From an uncultured Blautia sp. (GTDB lineage: Bacteria; Bacillota; Clostridia; Lachnospirales; Lachnospiraceae), in assembly GCA_934358405.1 (NCBI GenBank), contig CAKRKL010000075.1, forward strand, positions 1 through 9,585: a stretch of DNA of 9,585 bases. The letters are read 5' to 3'. The notes below the pieces were generated by a model that made no database searches, was not told where the DNA came from, and was given only the letters and a program-made list of their open reading frames with translations. Position numbers and translations under genes: made by a program. Shown here piece after piece: positions 1-8,730 of this stretch (position 1 is its first letter; each line of letters begins with the position of its first letter).

Positions 1-17
1 TTTAGATCCGAAAAAAC

Positions 18-24
18 AGGAGGG
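18..24 (+). promoter_or_regulatory. Ribosome binding site of addB
   Basis: AGGAGGG lies 8 bases before the ATG at 33 and is close to a full anti-16S match, which fixes this ATG as the addB start. Only 32 bases precede the gene here. They hold no visible promoter, so the promoter or an upstream operon partner lies outside the window. Confidence 0.9.
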
Positions 25-32
25 ATTCACAG

Positions 33-3000
33 ATGTCATTACAGTTTATTATCGGAAGCTCCGGAATCGGAAAAACATACTATGCCTGTGAGCGGATCAT
101 AGGGGAATCTTTGGAAAATCCGGGAAAGCTGTATTATATCGTTGTACCGGAGCAGTTTACCATGCAAACTCAGAAAAATGTGGTAGAAATGCACCCGGGA
201 AAGGGAATTTTGAATATTGATGTGCTTAGCTTTGATCGTCTTGCCTATCGTGTATTCGAGGAAGTGGGAGGTGCAAGAGAAGTGCTTCTGGATGATACCG
301 GCAAGAGTATGGTACTGCAGAAGCTGGTACAGCAGCATAAAAAAGAACTTCCCTATCTGGGAAGTCAGATGAATAAACCGGGCTATCTGGATGAAGTGAA
401 ATCTTTGATTTCTGAATTTATGCAGTACGATATTGGGGAAGAAGAGCTTTCTCACATGCTGGAGCAAACAGGGAAGGATTCGTTGCTTCAGATGAAAATG
501 AAGGATGTAAATGTACTTTATCAGGCATTTACAGATTACCTGGAGGGACACTATATAACTGGAGAAGGTGTGATGGATGCTCTGAAAAAGGCTGTTCCAT
601 TTTCGAAGAAGCTGAAAAACAGTGTCCTTTTACTGGATGGCTTTACAGGCTTTACTCCTGTGCAGATGAACGTGATACAAGAGCTGCTGGCAGTCTGCGA
701 AAAAGTGCTTGTGACTGTTTCTATGGATGCCAAAGAGAATCCTCTTCAGAAGGGAAAACCTCATCAGCTGTTTTACATGAGTAAAAAAATGATCCACACT
801 CTTTCAAGACTGACCAATTCTCTGGATTCGCCGGTATACTTAAAAGAGGAAAAAAGTGGGCGTTTTTCAGACGCCCCTGCTCTTGAATTTTTGGAGCAGC
901 ATCTGTTTCGCTACCGAAAGGATGCCTATAGCCAGACACAGGATGAGATTCAGATTTTTGCAGCAGAATCGCCTGTAAAGGAGCTGGAAGAAACTGCAAG
1001 GCGCATTCGCAGAATGGTTAGGGGGAAGCAGCTGAAATATGGAGAAATTGCGGTGATCACAGGAAATCTGGAAAGCTATAAGAGTATTGCCGCGCAGGTA
1101 TTTGAGGAAGCGCAGATTCCCTGTTTTCTGGATGAGAAGCATACTATTTTGATGAATCCTTTTGTGGAGTATATACGTGCGGCACTTGAGATGGTGACAA
1201 AGGGCTTTACTTATGAGAGCGTTTTTCGTTATCTTCGCTGCGGTATGTCAGGGCTTACAAGAGATGAGACTGACAAGCTGGAAAATTATGTGCTGGCACT
1301 TGGTATCAGAGGCTGGCGCAAATGGTCCGAAAAGTGGGTGAGAACCTATCGGATTATGAAAGACGGAGATATTCAGGAGTTAAATGAGTACAGGGAGCGC
1401 TTTGTTGAGGAAGTGGAAGCTCTGGCACAGGGCTTTCGTGGCGGTAAAAAGAAAGTAAGTGAATATTGTTATAGCTTATATCAGTTTATCACCAACTGTC
1501 AGATTCAGAGAAAGTTAAAAGAACAGGAGCTTTCTTTTAAAGCGAGAGGAGAAAAAGCTCTGGAAAAGGAATATGCCCAAATATATGGAATTGTTATGGA
1601 ACTCCTTGATAGAATGGTGGAAATCCTGGGAGAAGAGGAGATTACAAGAACTGAATTTACCCAGCTTCTGGAAACCGGATTTGCCAAGTCAAAGGTGGCA
1701 TTGATTCCGCCAAGTGCCGATCAGGTACTGGTAGGAGATATGGAGCGTACACGTCTTAAGGAAATCAAGGCTCTTTTTTTTGTTGGCGTTAATGAAGGAA
1801 GTATTCCCAAAAATACAGACTCCGGAGGAATCCTTACTCAGATGGACCGTGAATTTTTCGCAGGGGAAGGAATGGAGCTTGCGCCCGGTCCAAAGGAGCT
1901 GATGAATACCCAGCGCTTTTACCTTTATCTGAATCTGACTAAGCCAAGCAGATACCTGATTCTTTCTTATTGCTATTCCAATGGAAAGGGTGAGCCTATA
2001 AGCCCGGCTTATCTGATCCACAGCATTCAGAAGCTTTATCCGAAGCTGGAGATAAAAAATGCAAAGGACGAAGAGTTTACTGCCAGCAGCATGGAATTGC
2101 CTGGAACCAGTCTGGAATGCTTTCTTAAAGGACTGACGGAAGGTGCTCTTGCAAAGGGTGAGCCTATTTACAGTGAGCTGTATAGCTGGTACCTGAGAAG
2201 TCCGGAATATAAGGAGCTGGCAAGAAGGCTGGTGGAGGCTTCCATGACCAGGAAACCTTCAGATATTATCAGTAAAAGTGTGGCAAAGGCACTGTACGGT
2301 GAAATTTCTCCATACAGCGCAACAAGGCTGGAGCGTTTTTCTGCCTGTGCCTTTGCTCATTTTCTTCAATATGGCTTAAACCTGAGTGAACGTGTAGAAT
2401 ATGAGTTTCGCCCTATGGATATGGGAAACATTATGCATAAGGTGCTGGAGCGGTTTGCAAGGGAGGTTAAAAAGAATGGACTGAAATGGGCTGCTCTGAC
2501 AGAGGATGAACGAGATGAAATTGTGAATCGCCTGGTAGATGAGGTTAGTGCAGATTATGGAAATACCATTTTAAAAAGCAGTGCCCGCAATGAATACATG
2601 ATCCAGCGTACTAAGCGAATGATAAAAAGAACTGTATGGGCTGTTCAGGAGCAGCTCAAATGCGGAGAATTTGAACCAGAGGGAGTTGAGGTTGCTTTTC
2701 AGGGTGGCCGTATTGACCGTGTAGATACTCTCCATACAGAGGATGGAAAGCTATATGTGCGGGTAATTGACTATAAGACTGGCAATACCTCCTTTGACCT
2801 TGTGTCCTTGTACCACGGACTTCAGCTGCAGCTGATGATTTATCTGGATGGAGCTCTTCAGGTGAAGCAGAACCGCTTTAGGAATCAGGAAGTTATTCCG
2901 GCAGGAGTCTTTTATTACAATATTAAGGACCCAATGATACAGGAAAAAATTGATGCAGATATGGAACAGGTTCAGCAGAAGGTTCTTAAGGAATTAAAAA

Positions 3001-3362
3001 TGAACGGTCTTGTACAGGCAGACAAAGACCTGGTGGAAAAAATGGACAGTTCTCTGGTGTCTCTCCCGGTGGCATTCAATAAAGATGGAAGCTTCCGCAA
3101 AAACTCATCAGTTGCTACAAGAGAGCAGTTTGATCTTCTGAACCGCTACGTAAAAAATAAAATTTCTTACATCAGGCAGTCGATTCTGGATGGAGCGGCA
3201 CAGGTTTCCCCATATATGCTTGGAAAGAAAAATGCCTGCACCTATTGCCCTTACAGTACAGTGTGCGGCTTTGATACAGAAATTCCGGGATATGAATTCA
3301 GAAGGCTGAAGAATTTTGCTGATGAAGAGCTGTGGAATGCTTTTGAAAGGGAGGTGAAGTAG
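33..3362 (+). CDS. addB: AddB, subunit of the AddAB ATP-dependent helicase-nuclease
   Basis: AddB pairs with AddA to unwind and resect double-strand DNA ends in the cytoplasm, leaving a 3' tail for RecA loading; in studied family members AddB also reads the Chi site. The protein has 1109 residues, near the Bacillus subtilis length of roughly 1166. Seen directly: an N-terminal Walker A motif GSSGIGKT (residues 8-15); a conserved helicase-like stretch FVGVNEGSIP (583-592); a RecB-type nuclease core with GGRID (Asp895) and IDYKTG (Asp913, Lys915); and the four cysteines expected for the iron-sulphur clasp around the nuclease domain, Cys772 in SACAF and Cys1069, Cys1072, Cys1078 in CTYCPYSTVC. 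The reading frame is intact and all key residues are present. It ends one base before addA, whose ribosome binding site lies inside its last codons, so the two are co-transcribed and probably translationally coupled. Identification is firm; the Chi sequence used is unknown. Confidence 0.97.
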   Translation: MSLQFIIGSSGIGKTYYACERIIGESLENPGKLYYIVVPEQFTMQTQKNVVEMHPGKGILNIDVLSFDRLAYRVFEEVGGAREVLLDDTGKSMVLQKLVQQHKKELPYLGSQMNKPGYLDEVKSLISEFMQYDIGEEELSHMLEQTGKDSLLQMKMKDVNVLYQAFTDYLEGHYITGEGVMDALKKAVPFSKKLKNSVLLLDGFTGFTPVQMNVIQELLAVCEKVLVTVSMDAKENPLQKGKPHQLFYMSKKMIHTLSRLTNSLDSPVYLKEEKSGRFSDAPALEFLEQHLFRYRKDAYSQTQDEIQIFAAESPVKELEETARRIRRMVRGKQLKYGEIAVITGNLESYKSIAAQVFEEAQIPCFLDEKHTILMNPFVEYIRAALEMVTKGFTYESVFRYLRCGMSGLTRDETDKLENYVLALGIRGWRKWSEKWVRTYRIMKDGDIQELNEYRERFVEEVEALAQGFRGGKKKVSEYCYSLYQFITNCQIQRKLKEQELSFKARGEKALEKEYAQIYGIVMELLDRMVEILGEEEITRTEFTQLLETGFAKSKVALIPPSADQVLVGDMERTRLKEIKALFFVGVNEGSIPKNTDSGGILTQMDREFFAGEGMELAPGPKELMNTQRFYLYLNLTKPSRYLILSYCYSNGKGEPISPAYLIHSIQKLYPKLEIKNAKDEEFTASSMELPGTSLECFLKGLTEGALAKGEPIYSELYSWYLRSPEYKELARRLVEASMTRKPSDIISKSVAKALYGEISPYSATRLERFSACAFAHFLQYGLNLSERVEYEFRPMDMGNIMHKVLERFAREVKKNGLKWAALTEDERDEIVNRLVDEVSADYGNTILKSSARNEYMIQRTKRMIKRTVWAVQEQLKCGEFEPEGVEVAFQGGRIDRVDTLHTEDGKLYVRVIDYKTGNTSFDLVSLYHGLQLQLMIYLDGALQVKQNRFRNQEVIPAGVFYYNIKDPMIQEKIDADMEQVQQKVLKELKMNGLVQADKDLVEKMDSSLVSLPVAFNKDGSFRKNSSVATREQFDLLNRYVKNKISYIRQSILDGAAQVSPYMLGKKNACTYCPYSTVCGFDTEIPGYEFRRLKNFADEELWNAFEREVK
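3349..3356 (+). promoter_or_regulatory. Ribosome binding site of addA, inside the end of addB
   Basis: GGGAGGTG sits 7 bases before the addA ATG at 3364 and is read as the last codons of addB. The addB TAG (3360-3362) and the addA ATG are separated by a single base, an arrangement that favours coupled, balanced translation of the two subunits. Confidence 0.88.
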
Positions 3363-3363
3363 C

Positions 3364-6300
3364 ATGGCAGTTAAATGGACAAAAGAACAGGAACAGGTTA
3401 TTCGCTTAAGAAATCGAAACATTCTGGTCAGTGCAGCAGCAGGCTCCGGAAAAACAGCTGTGCTGGTTCAGCGAATCCTTGGTAAGGTAATGGATCCGGA
3501 GCATCCGGTAGATATTGACAGATTGCTGATCATGACCTTTACAAGAGCAGCCGCCGGGGAAATGCGGGAGCGAATTGCAAATGCACTGGAGGATGCTCTT
3601 AGCGAAAATCCGGAAAATGAGCATTTACAAAGACAGACAACATTGATCCATACAGCACAGATTACAACTATAGATGGCTTCTGCGCTTATGTGATCCGCA
3701 ATTATTTTCATCTGATCGGTCTTGATCCCGGATATCGCACAGGGGAGGAGGGCGAACTGAAGCTCCTTCAGGAGGATGTAATGAAGGAGCTTCTGGAGGC
3801 TTATTATGCTAAGGATCAGGAGAAATATAAATATTTTATTGAGTGCTATGCCACAGGAAAGTCGGACGAGGGAATCCGTGACCTGATCTACTCTTTATAT
3901 CATGCGGCCATGAGTAATCCTTATCCCAAGCAATGGCTTGAAGAATGTGTGAACAGTTATAAATATACGGATATAAAAGAAATAAAAGAATCTGAATGGA
4001 TGAAATTGTTATGGAAAAATGTTTGCTCTGATCTGGAACAGGCAAAGGCTCTGGCTGAGGAGGCGAGAAAGCTTTGTTTTTCACCTGGCGGACCTTATTT
4101 ATATGATGACGCGATTTCAAGTGACCTGCTTTTTATCCGGGATGCACAGGAAAAGGCGGCTGCAAGGGATTTTGACGGAATAAGAGCTATTATGGTTAAG
4201 CCATCCTTTGCAAGATTATCAACTAAGAAGCCAAAGGAACCGGTGGATGATTTCCTGAAGGAACAGGTAAAGGCTCTCCGGGAAAATGAAAAGGAAATTC
4301 TGAAGGAGCTGGGAGACAGATATTTTACGGTGAGAGAAGAGGAGCTTCCGATCCTTCTGGAATGCTGCCGCAAGCCTGTAGAGATGCTGGTGGAGCTGAC
4401 CAGGGAATTTATCCGCCTTTACGGGGAGAAGAAGCGGGAAAAGAATATTTTGGATTTTACGGATATGGAACATTTTGCCCTGGAAATTCTTATGGAGAGA
4501 GTGGAAGAGGAGCAGGAAAATCCGATATACAGGATGAGTCAGGCGGCCCTTGAATTATCCATGAAGTACGATGAGGTCATGGTAGACGAATACCAGGACA
4601 GCAATCTTGTCCAGGAAATGATTACAACCTGCGTGTCCGGATGGGCAAAGAAAAGTAAAAATATTTTTATGGTAGGTGATGTGAAGCAGAGTATTTATCG
4701 GTTTCGCCTTGCAAGACCGGAGCTTTTTATGGAAAAATATAAAAAGTACAGTTTAACGGATAGTACTGAACAAAGAATTGACCTGCACAAAAACTTTCGA
4801 AGCAGATCACAGGTACTTGCATGCGCTAACTTTATTTTCCGTCAGATCATGGGGGAAGACTTAGGCGGTATCCCATACGACGAGGCTGCTGCCCTTTATC
4901 CGGGGGCTGTTTTCCCGGAAGGAGCAAAAGAGGACTTTCTTTCCACAGAAATTCTGCTTGTGGAGAAGGACTCTGAAGAATTAGAAGACCTGATGGAGGG
5001 GCAGGATGCAAGAGAACTGGAAGCACTTGCCATTTCCCACAAAATTAAAGAAATGGTTGGAAAAGAGCAGATCCTGGATAAAGAGACGGGAGAATACCGG
5101 CCTGTGCGCTACGGAGACATTGTAATTTTATTACGAACTGCATCTGGATGGAGTGAGAGCTTTACAGATGTACTAAGTGCTCATGGAATTCCCGTGTACT
5201 CTGCTTCCAAAACCGGATATTTTTCAGCTCTTGAGGTTGTTACTGTCTTGAACTATCTTCAGGTGTGCGATAATCCTCTTCAGGATATTCCTCTTGCAGG
5301 CGTACTTCGCTCGCCTCTGGTTGGCTGTACTGCACAGGAGCTTGCAGTTATCCGCGAGGAAGCCTCAGAGGGAATGCTGTATGAAAGCGTACTTCACTTT
5401 CTGGATGAAGGAGATACAGAAGTTAAAAGGGAAAAAGAAGAGCGGTACAATTTGATTTCCCAAACAGAGCGAATTACTTTACAGGCGAAGCTGAGAAGCT
5501 TTATTTCCCTTTTAAACGAAATGCGGGATCTTGCAGTATATACTCCGGTTCATGAACTGATTCTTGAAATTCTCAGAAGAACGGGGTACGGCAATTATGC
5601 CAAAGCCCTGCCAAATGGTGTACAGCGAAGCGCGAATCTTGCCATGCTTGTGGAAAAAGCTATGGACTATGAGAAAACAAGCTATCGTGGTTTGTTTAAT
5701 TTTGTACGTTATATTGAACACCTACAGAAATATGAGGTGGACTACGGCGAGGTGAATCTTTCAGGTGCAGGAGAGGGTTCTGTGGAAATTATGACGATTC
5801 ATAAGAGCAAAGGTCTGGAATTTCCAATTGTAATCCTGGCAGGAATGGGGAAACAGTTCAATTTTCAGGACTTGAATGCAAGACTTTTGCTTCACCCGGA
5901 CTATGGTATTGGAGCAGACGCTATTTTACCGGACAGAAGAATGGTGGTTTCCACTTTAAATAAGCAGATAATCAGAAGGCAGCTTCTTGAGGAAAGTCTC
6001 GGAGAAGAAATTCGTGTGCTCTACGTTGCATTGACCCGTGCAAAGGAGAAAATGATTCTCACAGGTGCCATTTCCAATCTGGAAAAGGAGATGATTTTTT
6101 TATCTCGCTTTCGGGACAAGCAGACAGAATTGCTTCCGTCAGAAACAAGACTGAAAGCAAAAACGTACTGGGATTATGTTTTACCTGCACTTGCAAGGCA
6201 CAGATGTATGGATGAGCTTTATGAAAGGTTTGGACTGATCGTGTCTCACCAAAATCCTCTTTATGGGGATCCGGCTCAGTTTCAGATAAAACGGATCAAT

Positions 6301-7128
6301 GCACAGATGCTTGCAGAGACAGAGGTTGTAGAACAGGCAGCGGGCCAGATGGAAAAGGAGCTTCTGGATGAGTGGGATTGTGAAAAAGTATTTGATCCTG
6401 GTATCCGGGAGGAATTGGATAAGCGTTTTGGATTTGTATATCCTTATGAATATCGCAAGGATATTCCTGTGAAGGTTACGGTGTCGGATTTGAAAAAGAA
6501 GAGCTACCATGAGGAGACTGAGCTTGAAGAGGCTGTTTATTTTGAGCCGGATATTGTTCCTCTGATTCCAAGATTTATAGAAGAGAAAAAAGAAGCAGAG
6601 GAAGAGTTTACAGGTGCAGCTCGTGGTACTGCCTATCACCGTGTGATGGAGTGCCTTGATTATTGTAAAACAGATACGCCAGAGGAATTGCGGGAACAGA
6701 TAAATGCGCTTGTTCAGAATCAAAAGCTTTCAGAAGCGGAGGCGAAATGTATTCAGATTTCAGATATTCGTCTTTTTACAGAGGGTAAGCTGGGACAGCG
6801 AATGAAGACGGCAGCTTTTCATGATCAGCTGTTTCGGGAGCAGCCATTTGTGATCTCAAAAAGTGCGGCTGAAATAGACGAAAACTGGGATGCAAAGGAG
6901 CGTGTTCTGGTACAGGGAATTATTGACGCATATTTCCTGGAAGATGAAGAAATTGTGTTGGTAGATTATAAAACGGACTATGTTCGGCGGGGGGAAGAAA
7001 AGAAGCTGATAGAGCGCTATCATACGCAGCTGGAGGATTATGCCCAGGCATTGGAAAGAATGACAGGGAGAAAAGTGAAGGAAAGGTATATTTATTCGTT
7101 TACCTTAAAGAAGGCAATATTGTTATAA
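3364..7128 (+). CDS. addA: AddA, helicase-nuclease subunit of AddAB
   Basis: AddA is the ATP-driven 3'-5' motor and one of the two nucleases of AddAB, acting with AddB on broken DNA ends. The 1254 residues match the family (about 1230 in B. subtilis). UvrD/Rep superfamily 1 helicase motifs are visible in order: the Q motif WTKEQEQVI (5-13); Walker A AAGSGKT (25-31); Walker B VDEYQDSN with Asp408 and Glu409; GDVKQSIYRF with Asp439; NFRSRSQVL just after it; MTIHKSKGLEFP (810-821); and RVLYVALTRAKEK (884-896) with the arginine at 892. A C-terminal RecB-type nuclease follows, with His1092 in GTAYHRVME, Asp1188 in GIIDAYF, and Asp1201 and Lys1203 in VDYKTD. Both ATPase and nuclease active sites therefore look intact. 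The gene is the second of an addB-addA operon, and no further plus-strand gene follows before the convergent methyltransferase. Confidence 0.98.
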   Translation: MAVKWTKEQEQVIRLRNRNILVSAAAGSGKTAVLVQRILGKVMDPEHPVDIDRLLIMTFTRAAAGEMRERIANALEDALSENPENEHLQRQTTLIHTAQITTIDGFCAYVIRNYFHLIGLDPGYRTGEEGELKLLQEDVMKELLEAYYAKDQEKYKYFIECYATGKSDEGIRDLIYSLYHAAMSNPYPKQWLEECVNSYKYTDIKEIKESEWMKLLWKNVCSDLEQAKALAEEARKLCFSPGGPYLYDDAISSDLLFIRDAQEKAAARDFDGIRAIMVKPSFARLSTKKPKEPVDDFLKEQVKALRENEKEILKELGDRYFTVREEELPILLECCRKPVEMLVELTREFIRLYGEKKREKNILDFTDMEHFALEILMERVEEEQENPIYRMSQAALELSMKYDEVMVDEYQDSNLVQEMITTCVSGWAKKSKNIFMVGDVKQSIYRFRLARPELFMEKYKKYSLTDSTEQRIDLHKNFRSRSQVLACANFIFRQIMGEDLGGIPYDEAAALYPGAVFPEGAKEDFLSTEILLVEKDSEELEDLMEGQDARELEALAISHKIKEMVGKEQILDKETGEYRPVRYGDIVILLRTASGWSESFTDVLSAHGIPVYSASKTGYFSALEVVTVLNYLQVCDNPLQDIPLAGVLRSPLVGCTAQELAVIREEASEGMLYESVLHFLDEGDTEVKREKEERYNLISQTERITLQAKLRSFISLLNEMRDLAVYTPVHELILEILRRTGYGNYAKALPNGVQRSANLAMLVEKAMDYEKTSYRGLFNFVRYIEHLQKYEVDYGEVNLSGAGEGSVEIMTIHKSKGLEFPIVILAGMGKQFNFQDLNARLLLHPDYGIGADAILPDRRMVVSTLNKQIIRRQLLEESLGEEIRVLYVALTRAKEKMILTGAISNLEKEMIFLSRFRDKQTELLPSETRLKAKTYWDYVLPALARHRCMDELYERFGLIVSHQNPLYGDPAQFQIKRINAQMLAETEVVEQAAGQMEKELLDEWDCEKVFDPGIREELDKRFGFVYPYEYRKDIPVKVTVSDLKKKSYHEETELEEAVYFEPDIVPLIPRFIEEKKEAEEEFTGAARGTAYHRVMECLDYCKTDTPEELREQINALVQNQKLSEAEAKCIQISDIRLFTEGKLGQRMKTAAFHDQLFREQPFVISKSAAEIDENWDAKERVLVQGIIDAYFLEDEEIVLVDYKTDYVRRGEEKKLIERYHTQLEDYAQALERMTGRKVKERYIYSFTLKKAILL

Positions 7129-7149
7129 AAAAAGGATTAACTTTTTATA
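7124..7149. terminator. AT-only inverted repeat over the addA stop, weak terminator candidate
   Basis: TATAAAAA (7124-7131) and TTTTTATA (7142-7149) form a perfect 8-bp inverted repeat around a 10-base loop, and the left arm includes the addA stop codon. It carries a run of T on the plus strand and a longer one on the minus strand, so it could help end transcription of either convergent gene. The stem has no G-C pairs and the T runs are part of the stem, so it is a poor match to a standard intrinsic terminator. Confidence 0.3.
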
Positions 7150-7157
7150 GAACGAAT

Positions 7158-7186
7158 CTTAAAGCCTTTTTCAAACACGCTCTAAG
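7158..7186 (-). repeat. 29-base hairpin element, copy 1
   Basis: On the plus strand the arms are CTTAAAGC (7158-7165) and GCTCTAAG (7179-7186) around the 13-base loop CTTTTTCAAACAC. On the minus strand the stem reads CTTAGAGC/GCTTTAAG, eight pairs including one G-U, around loop GTGTTTGAAAAAG. On the plus strand the same position is an A-C mismatch, so the minus strand is the better RNA. It shares a 20-base exact core (7163-7182) with copy 2 at 8731-8759. It lies 86 bases past the methyltransferase stop in that gene's sense, and 29 bases past addA. There is no T run next to it, so it is not a standard terminator. Its class is unknown to me. Confidence 0.75.
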
Positions 7187-7189
7187 TAA

Positions 7190-7239
7190 CCGCCATATTG
7201 ACTTGCACATGAGAAAACAGCATTGTGTCAATATGGCGG
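7190..7239. repeat. 13-bp perfect inverted repeat (long hairpin) between convergent genes
   Basis: CCGCCATATTGAC (7190-7202) is exactly mirrored by GTCAATATGGCGG (7227-7239) across 24 bases. Inside, ACATG and CATTGT can add about five more pairs with one bulged base, leaving an AGAAAACAG tip. The structure lies between the 3' ends of addA and the methyltransferase, three bases from hairpin copy 1. It would fold equally on either transcript and could act as a bidirectional 3'-end structure, but neither strand has a T tract after it, so calling it an intrinsic terminator is not justified. I see no target-site duplication that would mark it as a miniature transposon. Confidence 0.7.
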
Positions 7240-7271
7240 ATGCTTGATTGTCGCTCTGGAAAGAGACTATG

Positions 7272-8681
7272 TTATACACGCCATCCAGCTGGATATTTAT
7301 TTTTTAGTGTTCCATTGACCAGCTTTCCGAAGCCAAGGGGGTAGCCCTCCACGCAGAGCAGATGCCATCCTTTGGTGTGGGTGGCCTCTTCCGGCTCGAT
7401 GATAAGGGTTTCGCCCTTGAGATATCGTTCTAAGCGTGGGTCATTTACGGGGAGGGAAATTATGGCTTCTGCTTCATCCTTCCGAAAGGCCATTGCAAGG
7501 GGCTGGGAGGGTTCGAAGCGGTTTTTCTTCAGATCACCCAGATAGAGTCCGTTACGCAGGAAGGTAATGCCGCGGAAATTGCAGACTACAGAAGGCAGAT
7601 AATAAACCTTGTCTGCACGAACCTCCACACGATTCCAGTCAAAAGGCTGGCCACCAAGAGAATTCAGACCAATTTCACTGAAGAAGGCTTCTATATACTT
7701 CTTAGTATCAGCTGTTAATTTGGTTCCCTTGAAAATATTGGCTGTAGGACCGGATTTTCCCTCTTTTTTCAAAAGAGCAAGGAAATGTCCCTCTCCTGCC
7801 ATCTTATGAGGGAAAATACGCACACATTTTTCAAGCTTTGGATTGCCGTTTCCCCAGTCTGGATTTCCACTGGAAAAGCCTTCATAATTTTCCATGGAAA
7901 CAAGAGAAAGCTCCGGACGCTGCTCAAGGAGCCAGGAAATTACTTCTTCATCCTCAGCCGGAGCAAAGGTGCAGGTGGAATATAACATTTGCCCGCCGGG
8001 CTGCAGCATATCTGCAGCATTTAGGCAAAGCTGTTTCTGGATCAGGGAAAGCTCCCGGGACTTTTCAGGTGTCCAGTCCTTTGCTAGTGCTTCCTCCTTG
8101 CGGAACATTCCTTCTCCGGAACAGGGAGCATCCAGAATGATTTTATGGAAAAATTCCGGAAAATTTTTTACCATTTTCTCTGGCTTCTCATTTGCAACAA
8201 AAAGATTAGGAATTCCGAAAAGCTCAAGGTTGCGAAGAAGGGCTCTTGCCCTGGTAGTACTGATATCATTGGCAACCAGAAGCCCTGCGCCCTTAAGGGC
8301 AGCTCCTGCTGCTGTAGCTTTTCCTCCCGGAGCGGCACACATGTCCAACACATATTCACCAGGCTCTACCTGGATTCTGGAGGCTGGGGTCATGGCACTT
8401 GGTTCCTGGAGATAATAAAGTCCTGCCTGGTAAAGAGGACAGCGGGAAGGGCGAATGTCCTCGCTGTAAAAATAGCCGTTGGGAATCCAGGGGATTTTTT
8501 TTACTTCAAAAGGAACCAGCCTTTCAAAATCTTCACAGGAAATTTTTGCAGTATTTACCCGCAGTCCATAGGTACGTGGCTGGTCATAAGCCTGAAGAAA
8601 GGCATCATAATCATCTTTTAACATATCCTTCATTCTGTCCAGAAATGCCTGAGGCAGAATTAACGATCTATCTGAATCCAT
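7272..8681 (-). CDS. RsmF-type RNA (cytosine-5) methyltransferase, NOL1/NOP2/Sun family
   Basis: This enzyme transfers a methyl group from S-adenosylmethionine to carbon 5 of a cytosine in RNA, most probably 16S rRNA as for RsmF, though a tRNA target cannot be excluded from sequence. The 469-residue protein shows an N-terminal family region (LRVNT at about 40-44), the SAM-binding loop VLDMCAAPGGKAT (111-123), the catalytic motif DAPCSGEGMFR (184-194) with Cys187, and YSTCTFAP with the second conserved cysteine, Cys237. About 200 further residues follow the catalytic core, matching the C-terminal RNA-binding extension of RsmF/YebU proteins rather than short members of the family. The ATG at 8681 is supported by GAGGAG six bases upstream. 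The gene is single, convergent with addA and divergent from the pseudouridine synthase, with its own promoter and a hairpin element in its leader. The frame is intact. The family is sure; the exact target base is not, so no symbol is given. Confidence 0.92.
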   Translation of the reverse strand: MDSDRSLILPQAFLDRMKDMLKDDYDAFLQAYDQPRTYGLRVNTAKISCEDFERLVPFEVKKIPWIPNGYFYSEDIRPSRCPLYQAGLYYLQEPSAMTPASRIQVEPGEYVLDMCAAPGGKATAAGAALKGAGLLVANDISTTRARALLRNLELFGIPNLFVANEKPEKMVKNFPEFFHKIILDAPCSGEGMFRKEEALAKDWTPEKSRELSLIQKQLCLNAADMLQPGGQMLYSTCTFAPAEDEEVISWLLEQRPELSLVSMENYEGFSSGNPDWGNGNPKLEKCVRIFPHKMAGEGHFLALLKKEGKSGPTANIFKGTKLTADTKKYIEAFFSEIGLNSLGGQPFDWNRVEVRADKVYYLPSVVCNFRGITFLRNGLYLGDLKKNRFEPSQPLAMAFRKDEAEAIISLPVNDPRLERYLKGETLIIEPEEATHTKGWHLLCVEGYPLGFGKLVNGTLKNKYPAGWRV

Positions 8682-8687
8682 AAGGTT

Positions 8688-8693
8688 CTCCTC
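8688..8693 (-). promoter_or_regulatory. Ribosome binding site of the RNA methyltransferase gene
   Basis: GAGGAG on the minus strand, six bases before the ATG at 8681, gives a strong and correctly spaced translation start. The stretch between it and the hairpin at 8731 is very AT-rich and looks unstructured. Confidence 0.85.
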
Positions 8694-8730
8694 GTATTTT
8701 TATTTAAAATAACAAAATTTCATTGCAGAG

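Noticed and set aside
39..551. A 170-codon open frame on the minus strand inside addB
   Set aside because: It lies opposite the AddB Walker A region and has no recognisable motif, so it is a shadow of addB.
6181..6723. A 180-codon open frame on the minus strand inside addA
   Set aside because: It is fully antisense to the AddA C-terminal region, whose nuclease motifs are intact. The predicted peptide is hydrophobic and low-complexity with no recognisable domain, as expected for a shadow frame.
7163..7182. The shared hairpin core as a Chi site for AddAB, given GAGCGTG next to addAB
   Set aside because: Known Chi sites are short and spread through coding DNA on the leading strand; they are not hairpins with covarying stems. 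The resemblance of GCGTG to part of the lactococcal Chi is too short to mean anything here.
7190..7239. The 13-bp inverted repeat as a miniature transposon or insertion sequence remnant
   Set aside because: The arms are only 24 bases apart, there is no target-site duplication in the flanks, and no transposase fragment is visible.
7190..7239. The 13-bp inverted repeat as a classical intrinsic terminator for addA
   Set aside because: The bases after the right arm (ATGCTTGATT) and, on the other strand, after the left arm (TTACTTAGAG) do not form a T tract.
7838..8621. Several overlapping plus-strand open frames of 94-173 codons opposite the methyltransferase
   Set aside because: They overlap the SAM-binding and catalytic motifs of the real gene in other frames and encode serine-, cysteine- and proline-rich nonsense with no domain.
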